Assembly: GCA_963791325.1 (NCBI GenBank)
Contig: CAWBRU010000005.1
Coordinates: 62,001-126,000 of the forward strand
Source of the DNA: JBEVJK01 sp963791325
GTDB taxonomy: Bacteria; Pseudomonadota; Alphaproteobacteria; Rhizobiales; Rhizobiaceae
Direction: 5' to 3'
DNA: 64,000 nt
Positions within the stretch are counted from its first letter, which is position 1. The number at the start of each line of letters is the position of its first letter. This document shows positions 8,731 through 16,649 of the stretch, piece after piece. The position numbers and the translations under genes are program-made. The notes under the pieces are model-generated. The model saw only the letters and a list, made by a program, of their open reading frames with translations, ran no database searches and had not been told where the DNA came from.

Positions 8731-8806
8731 AACATGATCCGGAAACGCGGACACCGGCTTTCCCTCGCGCAATCGCGGGACGCGTTTGTCGCGGCGATCA
8801 TGCTCG
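8730..8806. repeat. Rhizobiales-type palindromic repeat element
   Basis: The segment opens with GAACATGATC and closes with GATCATGCTC, which are near-perfect reverse complements (one mismatch), with CGGACACCGG in between. From memory this matches a dispersed palindromic family common between genes in Rhizobiales. Only one copy is in the window. It lies downstream of lacI and upstream of the dehydrogenase, and could fold in the transcript. Confidence 0.6.
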
Positions 8807-8902
8807 ATCCAAGAATTTTCGCGGGGGGCGATTCAAACAGCGCCGTCCCGCTCCGCGACCGGTGAACAGCACCAGCCAGCCGGATAGGACCTGGAGAGGA
8901 CG

Positions 8903-9880
8903 ATGATGACCACTGCCACCAGCGAGGTGACCATTCTGGTTCCCGGCCCGTTTCCCCCGCACGGGCTGCGGCGGCTCGAGGACCGCTTCCGGATGGCGCG
9001 TCTCGACAAGGGCGCGGCCGAACTGATCGACAACGCGCTGGCCGCCGACGTGCGCGGCATCGCCGCGATGACCACCATCGACGCGCGGCTCATCGATGCC
9101 TTGCCGAAGCTCGAGATCATCGCCAATTTCGGCGTCGGCTACGATTCCGTCGATGCCGCCCATGCGGCCAAGCGCGGGGTGATGGTTACCAACACGCCGG
9201 ATGTGCTGACCGAGGAGGTTGCCGACACGGCCGTCGGCCTGCTGATCAACACGGTGCGCGAACTGCCGAAGGCGGAAGCCTGGCTGCGGGCCGGCCGCTG
9301 GGTTAGCGAGGGGGCCTACCGGGTCAGCCCGGCCACTCTGCGCGGGCGGCGCATCGGCATCTTCGGCATGGGCCGCATCGGGCTCGCCATTGCCCGCCGG
9401 CTGGAGGCGTTCGGCCTGCCGATCGCCTACCACAATCGCCGGCCGGTCGATGGCGTCGGCTACAGCTATTTCGACAGCCTGCTCGGGCTGGCCGAGGCCG
9501 TCGACACGCTGATCTCGATGGCGCCCGCCTCGCCGAGCACCGACAAGGCTGTAAACCGTGCGGTGCTCGAGGCGCTCGGCCCGGACGGCATCTTTGTCAA
9601 CATCGGGCGCGGCAGCACCGTCGACGAGAGCGCGCTGGCCCAGGCGCTCGCCGACGGCACCATCAGGGGCGCCGGGCTCGACGTGTTCGCCGACGAGCCG
9701 CATGTGCCCCAGTCGCTGCTCGACGCGCCCAACGCCAGCCTGCTGCCGCATGTCGGCTCGGCTTCGGTGCATACCCGTCAGGCGATGGCGGATTTGACCG
9801 TCGACAATCTGCTTGCCTGGTTCACGGAAGGGCGCCCGCTGACCCCGGTTGCTGAGACCGCGTCGCTGCGGCGGCGATAG
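8903..9880 (+). CDS. D-2-hydroxyacid dehydrogenase (NAD(P)-dependent)
   Basis: A 325-residue member of the D-isomer-specific 2-hydroxyacid dehydrogenases. The Rossmann motif is GIFGMGRIG near residue 150. The catalytic triad appears as Arg in NIGRGSTVDE, Glu in FADEP and His in LLPHVGSA. The family reduces 2-oxoacids such as glyoxylate or hydroxypyruvate, or oxidises the hydroxyacid. A ribosome site GGAGAGGA precedes the start; ATG at 8906 is an equally possible initiator. It converges on the PuuD-like gene with only 8 bases between stops. The neighbouring TakP-type 2-oxoacid TRAP binding protein suggests a role in oxoacid metabolism. Confidence 0.9.
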   Translation: MMTTATSEVTILVPGPFPPHGLRRLEDRFRMARLDKGAAELIDNALAADVRGIAAMTTIDARLIDALPKLEIIANFGVGYDSVDAAHAAKRGVMVTNTPDVLTEEVADTAVGLLINTVRELPKAEAWLRAGRWVSEGAYRVSPATLRGRRIGIFGMGRIGLAIARRLEAFGLPIAYHNRRPVDGVGYSYFDSLLGLAEAVDTLISMAPASPSTDKAVNRAVLEALGPDGIFVNIGRGSTVDESALAQALADGTIRGAGLDVFADEPHVPQSLLDAPNASLLPHVGSASVHTRQAMADLTVDNLLAWFTEGRPLTPVAETASLRRR

Positions 9881-9888
9881 ATAGAGCC

Positions 9889-10662
9889 CTATTCGGCTGC
9901 CGGCCGCAGGCCCTCGCGGACGGCGAGATGGGCGCGCACGGCATCGCCGAAGGCGCGGAACAGGCGGCGGGAGGTGTCGTCGCTCGCCGCCCAATATTCC
10001 GGATGCCATTGCACCCCGACCGCGAATGCCGGCGCGCCGCGGACCGACACGGCCTCGACCGTCCCGTCCTCGGCCACCGCCTCCACCTGCAGGCCCGAGG
10101 CCAAGCGGTCGACACCCTGGCGATGCACGGAATTGACGCGGATGTCGCCGGCGCCGAACACCCCAGCCAGGCATGAGCCCGGCGCGATACGGACGGTCTG
10201 GCGGATGGCGAAGCGTTCGTCCTGATCGGTGCTTGCCGGGGCGCGATGGTCAAGCGAGCCGGGGCGCTCCTGGATTTCGGCGGCCAGCGTGCCGCCGAGC
10301 GCCACGTTGAGCTCCTGAATGCCGCGGCAGATGGCGATCAGCGGCACGCCTCGAGCGATCGCCTTGCGGATCAGCGGCAGCGTCGTGGCATCGCGCTGCG
10401 GGTCGTAGGGGCCGTTCGCCTCGCTCGGATCGCCGCCATAGAGGTCGGGATGCACATTGGATTTCGACCCGGTCACCATGACCCCGTCGACGGAGGCGAG
10501 CAGGCGGTCGAGATCGAGCCGCTCGCCGAACGAGGGCACCAGCACCGGCAATACCCCGGCCACCGCCACCGCCGCCTCCAGATACTGCTGCGGCGCGGCG
10601 TGCCAGACGTAGTTGTCGAAAGCCCGGACGTCGGTCGCTACGGCTATCAGCGGTTGGGACAT
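9889..10662 (-). CDS. Class I glutamine amidotransferase / PuuD-like gamma-glutamyl hydrolase
   Basis: A 257-residue peptidase C26-type hydrolase. The nucleophile elbow is ICRGIQELN, and the His-Glu pair is in VQWHPEY near residue 222. PuuD proteins cleave gamma-glutamyl-GABA, and relatives cleave other gamma-glutamyl amides. There is no polyamine cluster beside it, so the exact substrate is open. It could serve either of the glutamine synthetase-like ligases in this window. It is divergent from the TRAP binding protein over a 217-base gap in which I recognise no clear operator. Confidence 0.87.
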   Translation of the reverse strand: MSQPLIAVATDVRAFDNYVWHAAPQQYLEAAVAVAGVLPVLVPSFGERLDLDRLLASVDGVMVTGSKSNVHPDLYGGDPSEANGPYDPQRDATTLPLIRKAIARGVPLIAICRGIQELNVALGGTLAAEIQERPGSLDHRAPASTDQDERFAIRQTVRIAPGSCLAGVFGAGDIRVNSVHRQGVDRLASGLQVEAVAEDGTVEAVSVRGAPAFAVGVQWHPEYWAASDDTSRRLFRAFGDAVRAHLAVREGLRPAAE

Positions 10663-10879
10663 GGATGTTCTCGTTCAAATGGACGGCTGCCGGATGCGAT
10701 TGCCGCGGGCGCAATGTAGGACCGATCGCGGTCTTTTTCCACCATTGCGCGGGCGCCGCGGGGGCCGCGCCATCGCTGCTGGACACCTCTCCGGCAATCT
10801 GTATTGTGCCGGCAATGTCGGCGCCGGGCGGTCTGCCGCCTGCGGTGCCGCGCGTCCTTATCCGTGGAGGAGACCCGTT

Positions 10880-11989
10880 TTGATCGACCGTCGTTCATTC
10901 TTTCGCAAGGCCGCGGCCACCAGCGCTGCAGCGGCGGCAACCACTGCGCTGGCCGCGCCGGCGCTTGCCCAATCCAACCCGAAGATTTCCTGGCGGCTGA
11001 CCTCGTCGTTTCCGAAGTCGCTCGACACCATCTATGGCGGCGCCGAGGTGTTTTCGCGCTATCTCTCCGAGGCGACCGACGGCGCGTTCCAGATCCAGGT
11101 GTTCGCCGCCGGCGAGATCGTGCCGGGCCTGCAGGCCGCCGACGCCGCCGCTGCCGGCACCGTCGAGGCCGCCCACACCGTTGCCTATTATTACTGGGGC
11201 AAGGATCCGACCTGGGCGCTGGGGGCCGCCGTGCCGTTTGCGCTCAATGCGCGCGGCCAGAATGCCTGGCAATACCATGGCGGCGGTATCGACCTGTTCA
11301 ACGAATTCCTCGCCACGCAGGGGCTGATCGGCTATCCCGGCGGCAATACCGGGGTCCAGATGGGCGGCTGGTTCCGGAAGGAAATCAACACAGTCGACGA
11401 CCTCAAGGGCCTCAAGATGCGGATCGGCGGCTTCGCCGGCAAGGTCGTCGAGAAGCTCGGCGTGGTGCCGCAGCAGATCGCCGGCGGCGACATCTATCCG
11501 GCGCTTGAGAAGGGCACCATCGATGCGGCCGAATGGGTCGGCCCCTATGACGACGAGAAGCTCGGCTTCCAGAAGGTGGCGCCGTTCTACTACTATCCCG
11601 GCTGGTGGGAGGGCGGACCGACCGTCCATCTGCTGTTCAACAAGGCCAAGTTCGATACCTTGCCGGCAAACTACAAGTCGCTGGTCCGCACGGCCGCACA
11701 GGCGGCCGACGCCGACATGCTGCAGAAATACGATTACCTCAATCCGACCGCGATCAAGACGCTGGTCGCCAACGGCGCGCAGCTCAGGCCGTTCAGCCCG
11801 GAAATCCTCGACGCCTGCTTCACCGCCGCCAATGAGGTCTATGGCGAGATCACCGGCTCCAACCCGGGCTTCAAGAAGATCTGGGACTCCTTGGCGGCGT
11901 TCCGCAAGGACCACTACCTGTGGGTCCAGGTCGCCGAGTACAACTACGATACCTTCATGATGATCCAGCAGCGCGGCGGCAAGCTCTAA
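10880..11989 (+). CDS. TRAP transporter solute-binding protein, TakP-type (2-oxoacids)
   Basis: A 369-residue periplasmic DctP/FcbT1-type binding protein. A Tat signal is visible (DRRSFFRKAAATSAAAAA, cleavage after ALA). The mature sequence closely resembles the 2-oxo-monocarboxylate binder TakP of Rhodobacter: SSFPKSLDTIYGGAEVF, QMGGWFRKEIN, MRIGGFAGKV and AAEWVGPYDDEKLGF. The last two segments carry the Arg and the acidic residue of the ligand and cation site in that family. The start is TTG with ribosome site GGAGGA 7 bases upstream. The permease genes follow on the opposite strand with only 36 bases between the stops, an odd convergent arrangement. Confidence 0.9.
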   Translation: MIDRRSFFRKAAATSAAAAATTALAAPALAQSNPKISWRLTSSFPKSLDTIYGGAEVFSRYLSEATDGAFQIQVFAAGEIVPGLQAADAAAAGTVEAAHTVAYYYWGKDPTWALGAAVPFALNARGQNAWQYHGGGIDLFNEFLATQGLIGYPGGNTGVQMGGWFRKEINTVDDLKGLKMRIGGFAGKVVEKLGVVPQQIAGGDIYPALEKGTIDAAEWVGPYDDEKLGFQKVAPFYYYPGWWEGGPTVHLLFNKAKFDTLPANYKSLVRTAAQAADADMLQKYDYLNPTAIKTLVANGAQLRPFSPEILDACFTAANEVYGEITGSNPGFKKIWDSLAAFRKDHYLWVQVAEYNYDTFMMIQQRGGKL

Positions 11990-12025
11990 AGCCGGCTCCA
12001 GCGAAGGCGTCGGAGGACACCCGGC

Positions 12026-13576
12026 TCAGTTGAATTTCGGCGGCTGCGACAGGTCCGGGGCCGCCGGCGCTGCCGGCTTGGCCGGCGCACCGAACGACGG
12101 CGGCTGGGACAAATCCGGCGCTGCCGGCCGGGCTGGCGCCGGCTGGCCCTTGCCGCCCGGCCCGAGCTGCGGCGGTTTGCTCAGCTGGCTGCTGCCGAAC
12201 CCCGGCACCTCGATCTTGATCTTGTTGAGGTCGAACTGGACCGCCGGAGCAAGGAAGTAGGTGACCATGCCCGGAAAGGCGATGAGCAGCGCAACCAACA
12301 AGAGCTGCAAGCCGAGCCACGGGATGGCGCCCAGATAGATGTCCCTGGTCTTGATCGTCTTCGGCGCGATCCCGCGCAGGTAGAACAGCGCAAAGCCGAA
12401 CGGCGGATGCATGAACGAGGTCTGCATGTTGGCGCAGATCATCACCCCGAACCAGATCAGGTCGATGCCGAGCTTGGTGGCCGCCGGGGCGAGCAGCGGG
12501 ATGATGATGAAGGCGATCTCGAAAAAATCTAGAAAGAACGCCATGACGAAGACGAACAGGTTGACGAACACCAGAAAGCCGACGGTGCCGCCGGGCAGCG
12601 CGGTCAGCATGTGCTCGATCCACAATCCGCCGCCGACCCCCTGGAAGACTAGGCTGAAGACGCGTGCGCCGAGCAGGATGAAGACCACCATGGCGGTCAG
12701 GCGCATGGTTGAATCCATCGCCTGATAAATCAGCGGCCAGGTCAGCCGCCGGTTGATCCAGGCGAGCACGATGGCGCCGACGACGCCCATGGCGCCGGCT
12801 TCGGTGGGCGTCGCCAGCCCCATGAAGATCGTGCCGAGAACGATGAAGATCAGCGCCAGCGACGGCACCATGCCGCGTATGCACTTGGCCAGCAGCGGCC
12901 AGCCGCGCAGCACGCGGGCCTCGGGCGGCAGCGCCGGCACGTACTCGGGGCGGATGATGCTCAACAGCAAGACCCAGCCGGCAAACAGCAGCACCTGAAC
13001 AATGCTGGCGCCGGTGGCGCCCAGATACATATCGCCGGGGGACCGGCCGAGCTGATCGGCAAGCACGATCAGCACCAGCGACGGCGGGATCAGCTGGGTG
13101 ATGGTGCCCGACGCGGCGATGATACCGGTCGCATGGCGCACATTGTAGCCGTAGCGAGTCATGATCGGCAGCGAGATCAGCCCCATCGCGATGACCGAGG
13201 CGGCCACGGTGCCGGTGATGGCGCCGAGCACGGCGCCGACCAGGATGACGGCGTAGGAGAGACCGCCGCGGACGCTGCCGAACAGCTGGCCGAAGCCCTC
13301 GAGCAGATCCTCGGCCAGGCCGCAGCGTTCGAGGATGACGCCCATCAGCGTGAAGAACGGGATCGCCAGGAGCAGCTCGTTGGCGAGCACGGAAAACAGC
13401 TGATAGGTGAGGTTGCCCATGAACGTCGGGGCGATGACGCCGAACTCGATGGCGATGAAGGCGAAGAACAGGCCGACGGCCGAAAGGGAAAAGGCCGCCG
13501 GATAGCCGATGATCATGAACACGATCAGGCCGCCGAACATCAGCGGCGCCATATAGGCGACGAGAAAATCGCTCAT
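12026..13576 (-). CDS. TRAP transporter large permease (DctM)
   Basis: A 516-residue integral membrane protein with about 12 hydrophobic segments and family motifs such as FPIPFFTLMGV-like (LLAIPFFTLMGVILERCG) and TPTEAGAMG. It is the sodium-coupled translocation subunit, and overlaps the small subunit gene by 4 bases (ATGA). The last ~60 residues are an unusual Pro/Ala-rich tail carrying two copies of the phrase APDLSQPP(S/K)F, beyond the normal end of DctM. Confidence 0.92.
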   Translation of the reverse strand: MSDFLVAYMAPLMFGGLIVFMIIGYPAAFSLSAVGLFFAFIAIEFGVIAPTFMGNLTYQLFSVLANELLLAIPFFTLMGVILERCGLAEDLLEGFGQLFGSVRGGLSYAVILVGAVLGAITGTVAASVIAMGLISLPIMTRYGYNVRHATGIIAASGTITQLIPPSLVLIVLADQLGRSPGDMYLGATGASIVQVLLFAGWVLLLSIIRPEYVPALPPEARVLRGWPLLAKCIRGMVPSLALIFIVLGTIFMGLATPTEAGAMGVVGAIVLAWINRRLTWPLIYQAMDSTMRLTAMVVFILLGARVFSLVFQGVGGGLWIEHMLTALPGGTVGFLVFVNLFVFVMAFFLDFFEIAFIIIPLLAPAATKLGIDLIWFGVMICANMQTSFMHPPFGFALFYLRGIAPKTIKTRDIYLGAIPWLGLQLLLVALLIAFPGMVTYFLAPAVQFDLNKIKIEVPGFGSSQLSKPPQLGPGGKGQPAPARPAAPDLSQPPSFGAPAKPAAPAAPDLSQPPKFN

Positions 13577-14181
13577 TGAAGCGGCTTCTCGTATGCGTAT
13601 TCACGCACGTAGTTGGTGGTCAGCGCCAGCACGCATTTGATGATCTCGGCGATGCCCTGCAGCCCGACCAGCCCGAAGCCGACCGGCAGCGACAGCTTGA
13701 CCGGCCAGAGGGGCAGGCCGCCGGCATTCGACGAGCTTTCGTTGGTGACCCAGGACTGCACGAACCAGGGCCAGGTGAAGTAGATCATCAGCAGGCAGAT
13801 CGGCAGCAGGAAGAAGATGCCCCCGAGCAGGTCGATCCACGTGCGGGTGCGCTCGCTCACAGAGCCGTAAATCAGGTCGACGCGCACATGCTCGTTGATC
13901 TTCAGCGTCCAGGGGGCACCGAGCATCACCATGCCGGCGAACATGTACCATTGGCCCTCGAGGAAGGAGTTGGAGTGGCGGCCATAGAAGGACAGCAGCC
14001 CGCTGAACAGGCCGCCGGCGCCGTAGTTGCGGTCGAGCCAGACCATTGTGCCGATGCCGTAGCGGATGATGGCATTGAAGGCGCTGAGCAGGGCGGCAAA
14101 CAGGGTGAGATAGACGGCAACGATTGCCACCCGGCGGCTGATCCCGTCGATGACGCGCGTGACGGCAAGCCACCGCTCCAT
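13573..14181 (-). CDS. TRAP transporter small permease (DctQ)
   Basis: A 202-residue membrane protein with four helices. NAIIRYG and the WTLKINEHVRVDLIY segment are typical of the DctQ fold found with FcbT-type systems. The ATG at 14181 has a GGAGAG ribosome site 6 bases upstream, and residues before it in the longer frame are not membrane-like. It is first in the two-gene operon with dctM and presumably works with the TakP-like binding protein. Confidence 0.9.
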   Translation of the reverse strand: MERWLAVTRVIDGISRRVAIVAVYLTLFAALLSAFNAIIRYGIGTMVWLDRNYGAGGLFSGLLSFYGRHSNSFLEGQWYMFAGMVMLGAPWTLKINEHVRVDLIYGSVSERTRTWIDLLGGIFFLLPICLLMIYFTWPWFVQSWVTNESSSNAGGLPLWPVKLSLPVGFGLVGLQGIAEIIKCVLALTTNYVREYAYEKPLQ

Positions 14182-14342
14182 GAGATGCTCTCCGTTCAGG
14201 AACCGGGTGCCCTGGTCCGGCGCTCGGCGCCCGGGGCCTTCCCGCTCCTTCCCCCTAAAGATCCGAGAGCAAGCATATGTCGGCAGCCGCAAGGGCCGTC
14301 AACCGCCCGCAGCCCAAACGATCGGGGAGAGACGGGCGCCGC

Positions 14343-15248
14343 TCAGGGAACCGGGCGCTGCTGCTTGTCGGGCGACTGCAGCACGAGCAGCGCCACCAGC
14401 GCCAGAAACACCGCTGCATCGCGCCATTCGACCGGGAAGTAGCCCGTCCACAGCGACTCGGCGATGCCGAACACGGCGGCACCGCCGGCGGCCCGCGCCG
14501 GTGCGTGGTAGCCGCCGGCCGCAGTAACGAACAGGATCTTCAGGCCGTAGATCAGTCCGGTGCCGAAGCTGATATTGCCGAAATAGAGGCCGGCCATGAG
14601 GCCGGCGAGCCCGGCGATCAGTGCGCCGGCGACCACCGTCCGGTGGAACACCTGCTCCACATCCACCCCGCAGAGCCGGGCGGCGTGAGGGTCGTCGGAG
14701 ACCGCCCGCCAGCGCCGGCCGAAGGCCGAGCGGGAGAGCGCGCGCGACATCGCCAGGATGGCAGCGAGCACCACGGCGCAATTGACCAGCTGAATGACCG
14801 TGAGCGTGACCCGGAAGCCGTTGGCGGCGAGGAAGGTGACGGGGGTGGCCAGCAGTGGCGGCAGCCACCAGTCGCGGGTCTCGGCGGCAATGCGCGCCAG
14901 CTCCATCAGCACCAGCGCTGCCCCGAGCGTGGCCGCCACGACGGCATTGGGCGAGCGGTGGGCGAGCGGCAACAGCACCGCGCGCGACAGCACGCTGCCG
15001 GCCAGTGCGGCATAGGCAAGCCCGGCGACGATGCCCAGCGCCACCGTCACCGGCAGAACCAGCCACAAGACGTACCAGCCCCACACCGCAACCAGGATCA
15101 TCGTCTGCCCGGCAAAGGCGAAAATGGCGCCATAGGCAAGGTTGGTGCGCCGCACCACGCCGTTGGTCAACGCGTAGCCGAACGCCAGCAGAGCGTAGAG
15201 CGCGCCCGAATGCACCCCGTTCAGGAACTGCTGGACGAAATAGAGCAT
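14343..15248 (-). CDS. Branched-chain amino acid ABC transporter permease (LivH-like), orphan
   Basis: A 301-residue permease of the LivH family with about eight hydrophobic helices and the coupling region RRWRAVSDDPHAARLCGVDV. No LivM, LivG, LivF or binding protein is adjacent, so it must pair with subunits elsewhere or act as an unusual half system. It is divergent from a CGNR regulator with a 30-base palindromic region between them. The 161-base gap before dctQ shows nothing I recognise. Confidence 0.85.
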   Translation of the reverse strand: MLYFVQQFLNGVHSGALYALLAFGYALTNGVVRRTNLAYGAIFAFAGQTMILVAVWGWYVLWLVLPVTVALGIVAGLAYAALAGSVLSRAVLLPLAHRSPNAVVAATLGAALVLMELARIAAETRDWWLPPLLATPVTFLAANGFRVTLTVIQLVNCAVVLAAILAMSRALSRSAFGRRWRAVSDDPHAARLCGVDVEQVFHRTVVAGALIAGLAGLMAGLYFGNISFGTGLIYGLKILFVTAAGGYHAPARAAGGAAVFGIAESLWTGYFPVEWRDAAVFLALVALLVLQSPDKQQRPVP

Positions 15249-15270
15249 CGGCGAACGTGACTCGCCGATT

Positions 15271-15300
15271 CTAACTTGTCAAACGGCATTTGCAAGTTAG
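15271..15300. promoter_or_regulatory. Candidate CGNR operator between livH and its regulator
   Basis: CTAACTTG (15271-15278) and CAAGTTAG (15293-15300) are perfect inverted arms. Nested inside are CAAA and TTTG flanking CGGCA, broken only by one extra T. The dyad covers most of the 62-base divergent intergenic region, so it probably overlaps both promoters. Assignment to the CGNR protein is inference. Confidence 0.55.
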
Positions 15301-15310
15301 AGTAGCCCAG

Positions 15311-15910
15311 ATGAGCGTAGCCTGGACCCCTCACCGTTTTTCCGGCGGCAGCTTGGCGCTCGACACCGCCAACACCGTGGTGCTGCGCGGCGATCCCGCG
15401 CTCAGTTTCGACCGCTTCGACGATGCCGCCGAGATTGCCCGCTTTGCCGCGGCGGCGAGCCATTTCCGCCGTGCCGAGCTCAGCGGGCGGCGGCTGATTG
15501 CCGCCGATCCGGAAGCGATCAAACCGGTGGTCGTCGGGATCCGCGAGGCGACCGACCGGCTGTTCCGGGATTTCGCCGCGGACGGCCGTCTGCGCCCGGC
15601 GCCGATGGCGGGGTTTCTGCGCGCCTGTGCGGACGGCTTCGAGCGGGACGATCCGGCGGCGATCGCAGAGGCGGCGCCGGGACCGGCCGTCGGCTTCGTC
15701 GCGGCGCTCGCCGGTTCGGCGCTGGCGCTGCTGTCCGCCGAGGTCCGGCAGCGGCTGCGCATTTGCCCGAATTGCCGCTGGCTGTTCCTCGACCGGAGCC
15801 GCAACGGCAGCCGGGTCTGGTGCGACATGGCGGTCTGCGGCAACCGCGCCAAGGCGCGGCGCCACTACAACCGGCGGCGGGGCGCCGCGGAGGAGGCTTG
15901 CCATGGCTGA
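15311..15910 (+). CDS. CGNR zinc finger transcription factor (ABATE domain)
   Basis: A 199-residue protein with an N-terminal ABATE stress-response domain (FSGGSLALDTANTV) and a C-terminal CGNR zinc finger, CPNC followed by WCDMAVCGNRAKARRHY, which is the family DNA-binding signature. ATG 15311 was chosen because the family begins just before the GGSLALDTANT motif; an in-frame ATG at 15290 would lie inside the palindrome. It is divergent from livH and probably regulates it and itself. It overlaps the next gene by 8 bases. Confidence 0.9.
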   Translation: MSVAWTPHRFSGGSLALDTANTVVLRGDPALSFDRFDDAAEIARFAAAASHFRRAELSGRRLIAADPEAIKPVVVGIREATDRLFRDFAADGRLRPAPMAGFLRACADGFERDDPAAIAEAAPGPAVGFVAALAGSALALLSAEVRQRLRICPNCRWLFLDRSRNGSRVWCDMAVCGNRAKARRHYNRRRGAAEEACHG

Positions 15911-16424
15911 GCAGCGCCGCGCTGCTGCCGCGCTTCTGGCGGTGCTGGCTCTGACGGCCTGCCGGGAAAGCGGCGGCGAAGGCGAATATTTCGCCTTCGA
16001 CGGCAAGCTGTTCGTCTTCAACTACCGGGTCGCGACTGCGACCTACCTCGTCAACATCCGGGCGTTGAAGCCGGTCGGGGACGGCGAGACCGGAACCGCC
16101 ACGTTCGAGAACCCGGCCGGCGGCGATCCGCTGGTGGTCGAGAGGAAGATCTGGCCGCGCATGGAGAAGACCACCTTCGAGAGCCCGCCCTTGCGCTGCG
16201 TGGTCAAGGACAAGCCCTACAGGGTCTCGATCGTCGTCAAGGCCGCCGACGGCCGCGTGCTGCAGACGCTCGAGACGACCATGACGTCGAGCAACGATCA
16301 GTCGCTGCTGCCCGACCGGCCGCTGGTGGTGGGGCCGCTCTATACCCCCAATCCCGAGCTCAACGGCCATCCGGGCGGCAAGCTCGAGGTCACCAACGAG
16401 GCGGGATGCCCGACCACCAGCTAA
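15903..16424 (+). CDS. Hypothetical lipoprotein
   Basis: A 173-residue protein with a lipoprotein signal, ending in the lipobox LTAC near residue 18. The mature part is beta-rich with no motif I recognise; one pair of cysteines (LRCVV and the C-terminal AGCPTTS) could form a disulfide. It overlaps the CGNR gene by 8 bases, so it is probably cotranslated, but has no evident functional link. The 225 bases that follow hold the promoter of the ferredoxin oxidoreductase gene. Confidence 0.7.
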   Translation: MAEQRRAAAALLAVLALTACRESGGEGEYFAFDGKLFVFNYRVATATYLVNIRALKPVGDGETGTATFENPAGGDPLVVERKIWPRMEKTTFESPPLRCVVKDKPYRVSIVVKAADGRVLQTLETTMTSSNDQSLLPDRPLVVGPLYTPNPELNGHPGGKLEVTNEAGCPTTS

Positions 16425-16649
16425 CGCCGCCATCGTCTTTCCCGGCGGCTCGATTTCGTCGACCGGGCCCAGGAACGTCACGTTGTTGCGTCAAAAACGC
16501 GATTTCGGTCAGAGGCTTGCTCTTTTCGCATGCAGGCCGATTTTGTTTGACGTCGACGGCGCGCCCGGCAAAGACTAAACCTCTGTCGGTGGATCGCGGG
16601 CGGCTCCGCCGCTTGAGTCGCTGCGGTCTCCGCAGGAGGAACGTTCTCG

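Noticed and set aside
6658..8772. 704-codon minus-strand frame opposite the EamA and LacI genes
   Set aside because: It is antisense to two clearly recognised proteins and has no domain pattern of its own.
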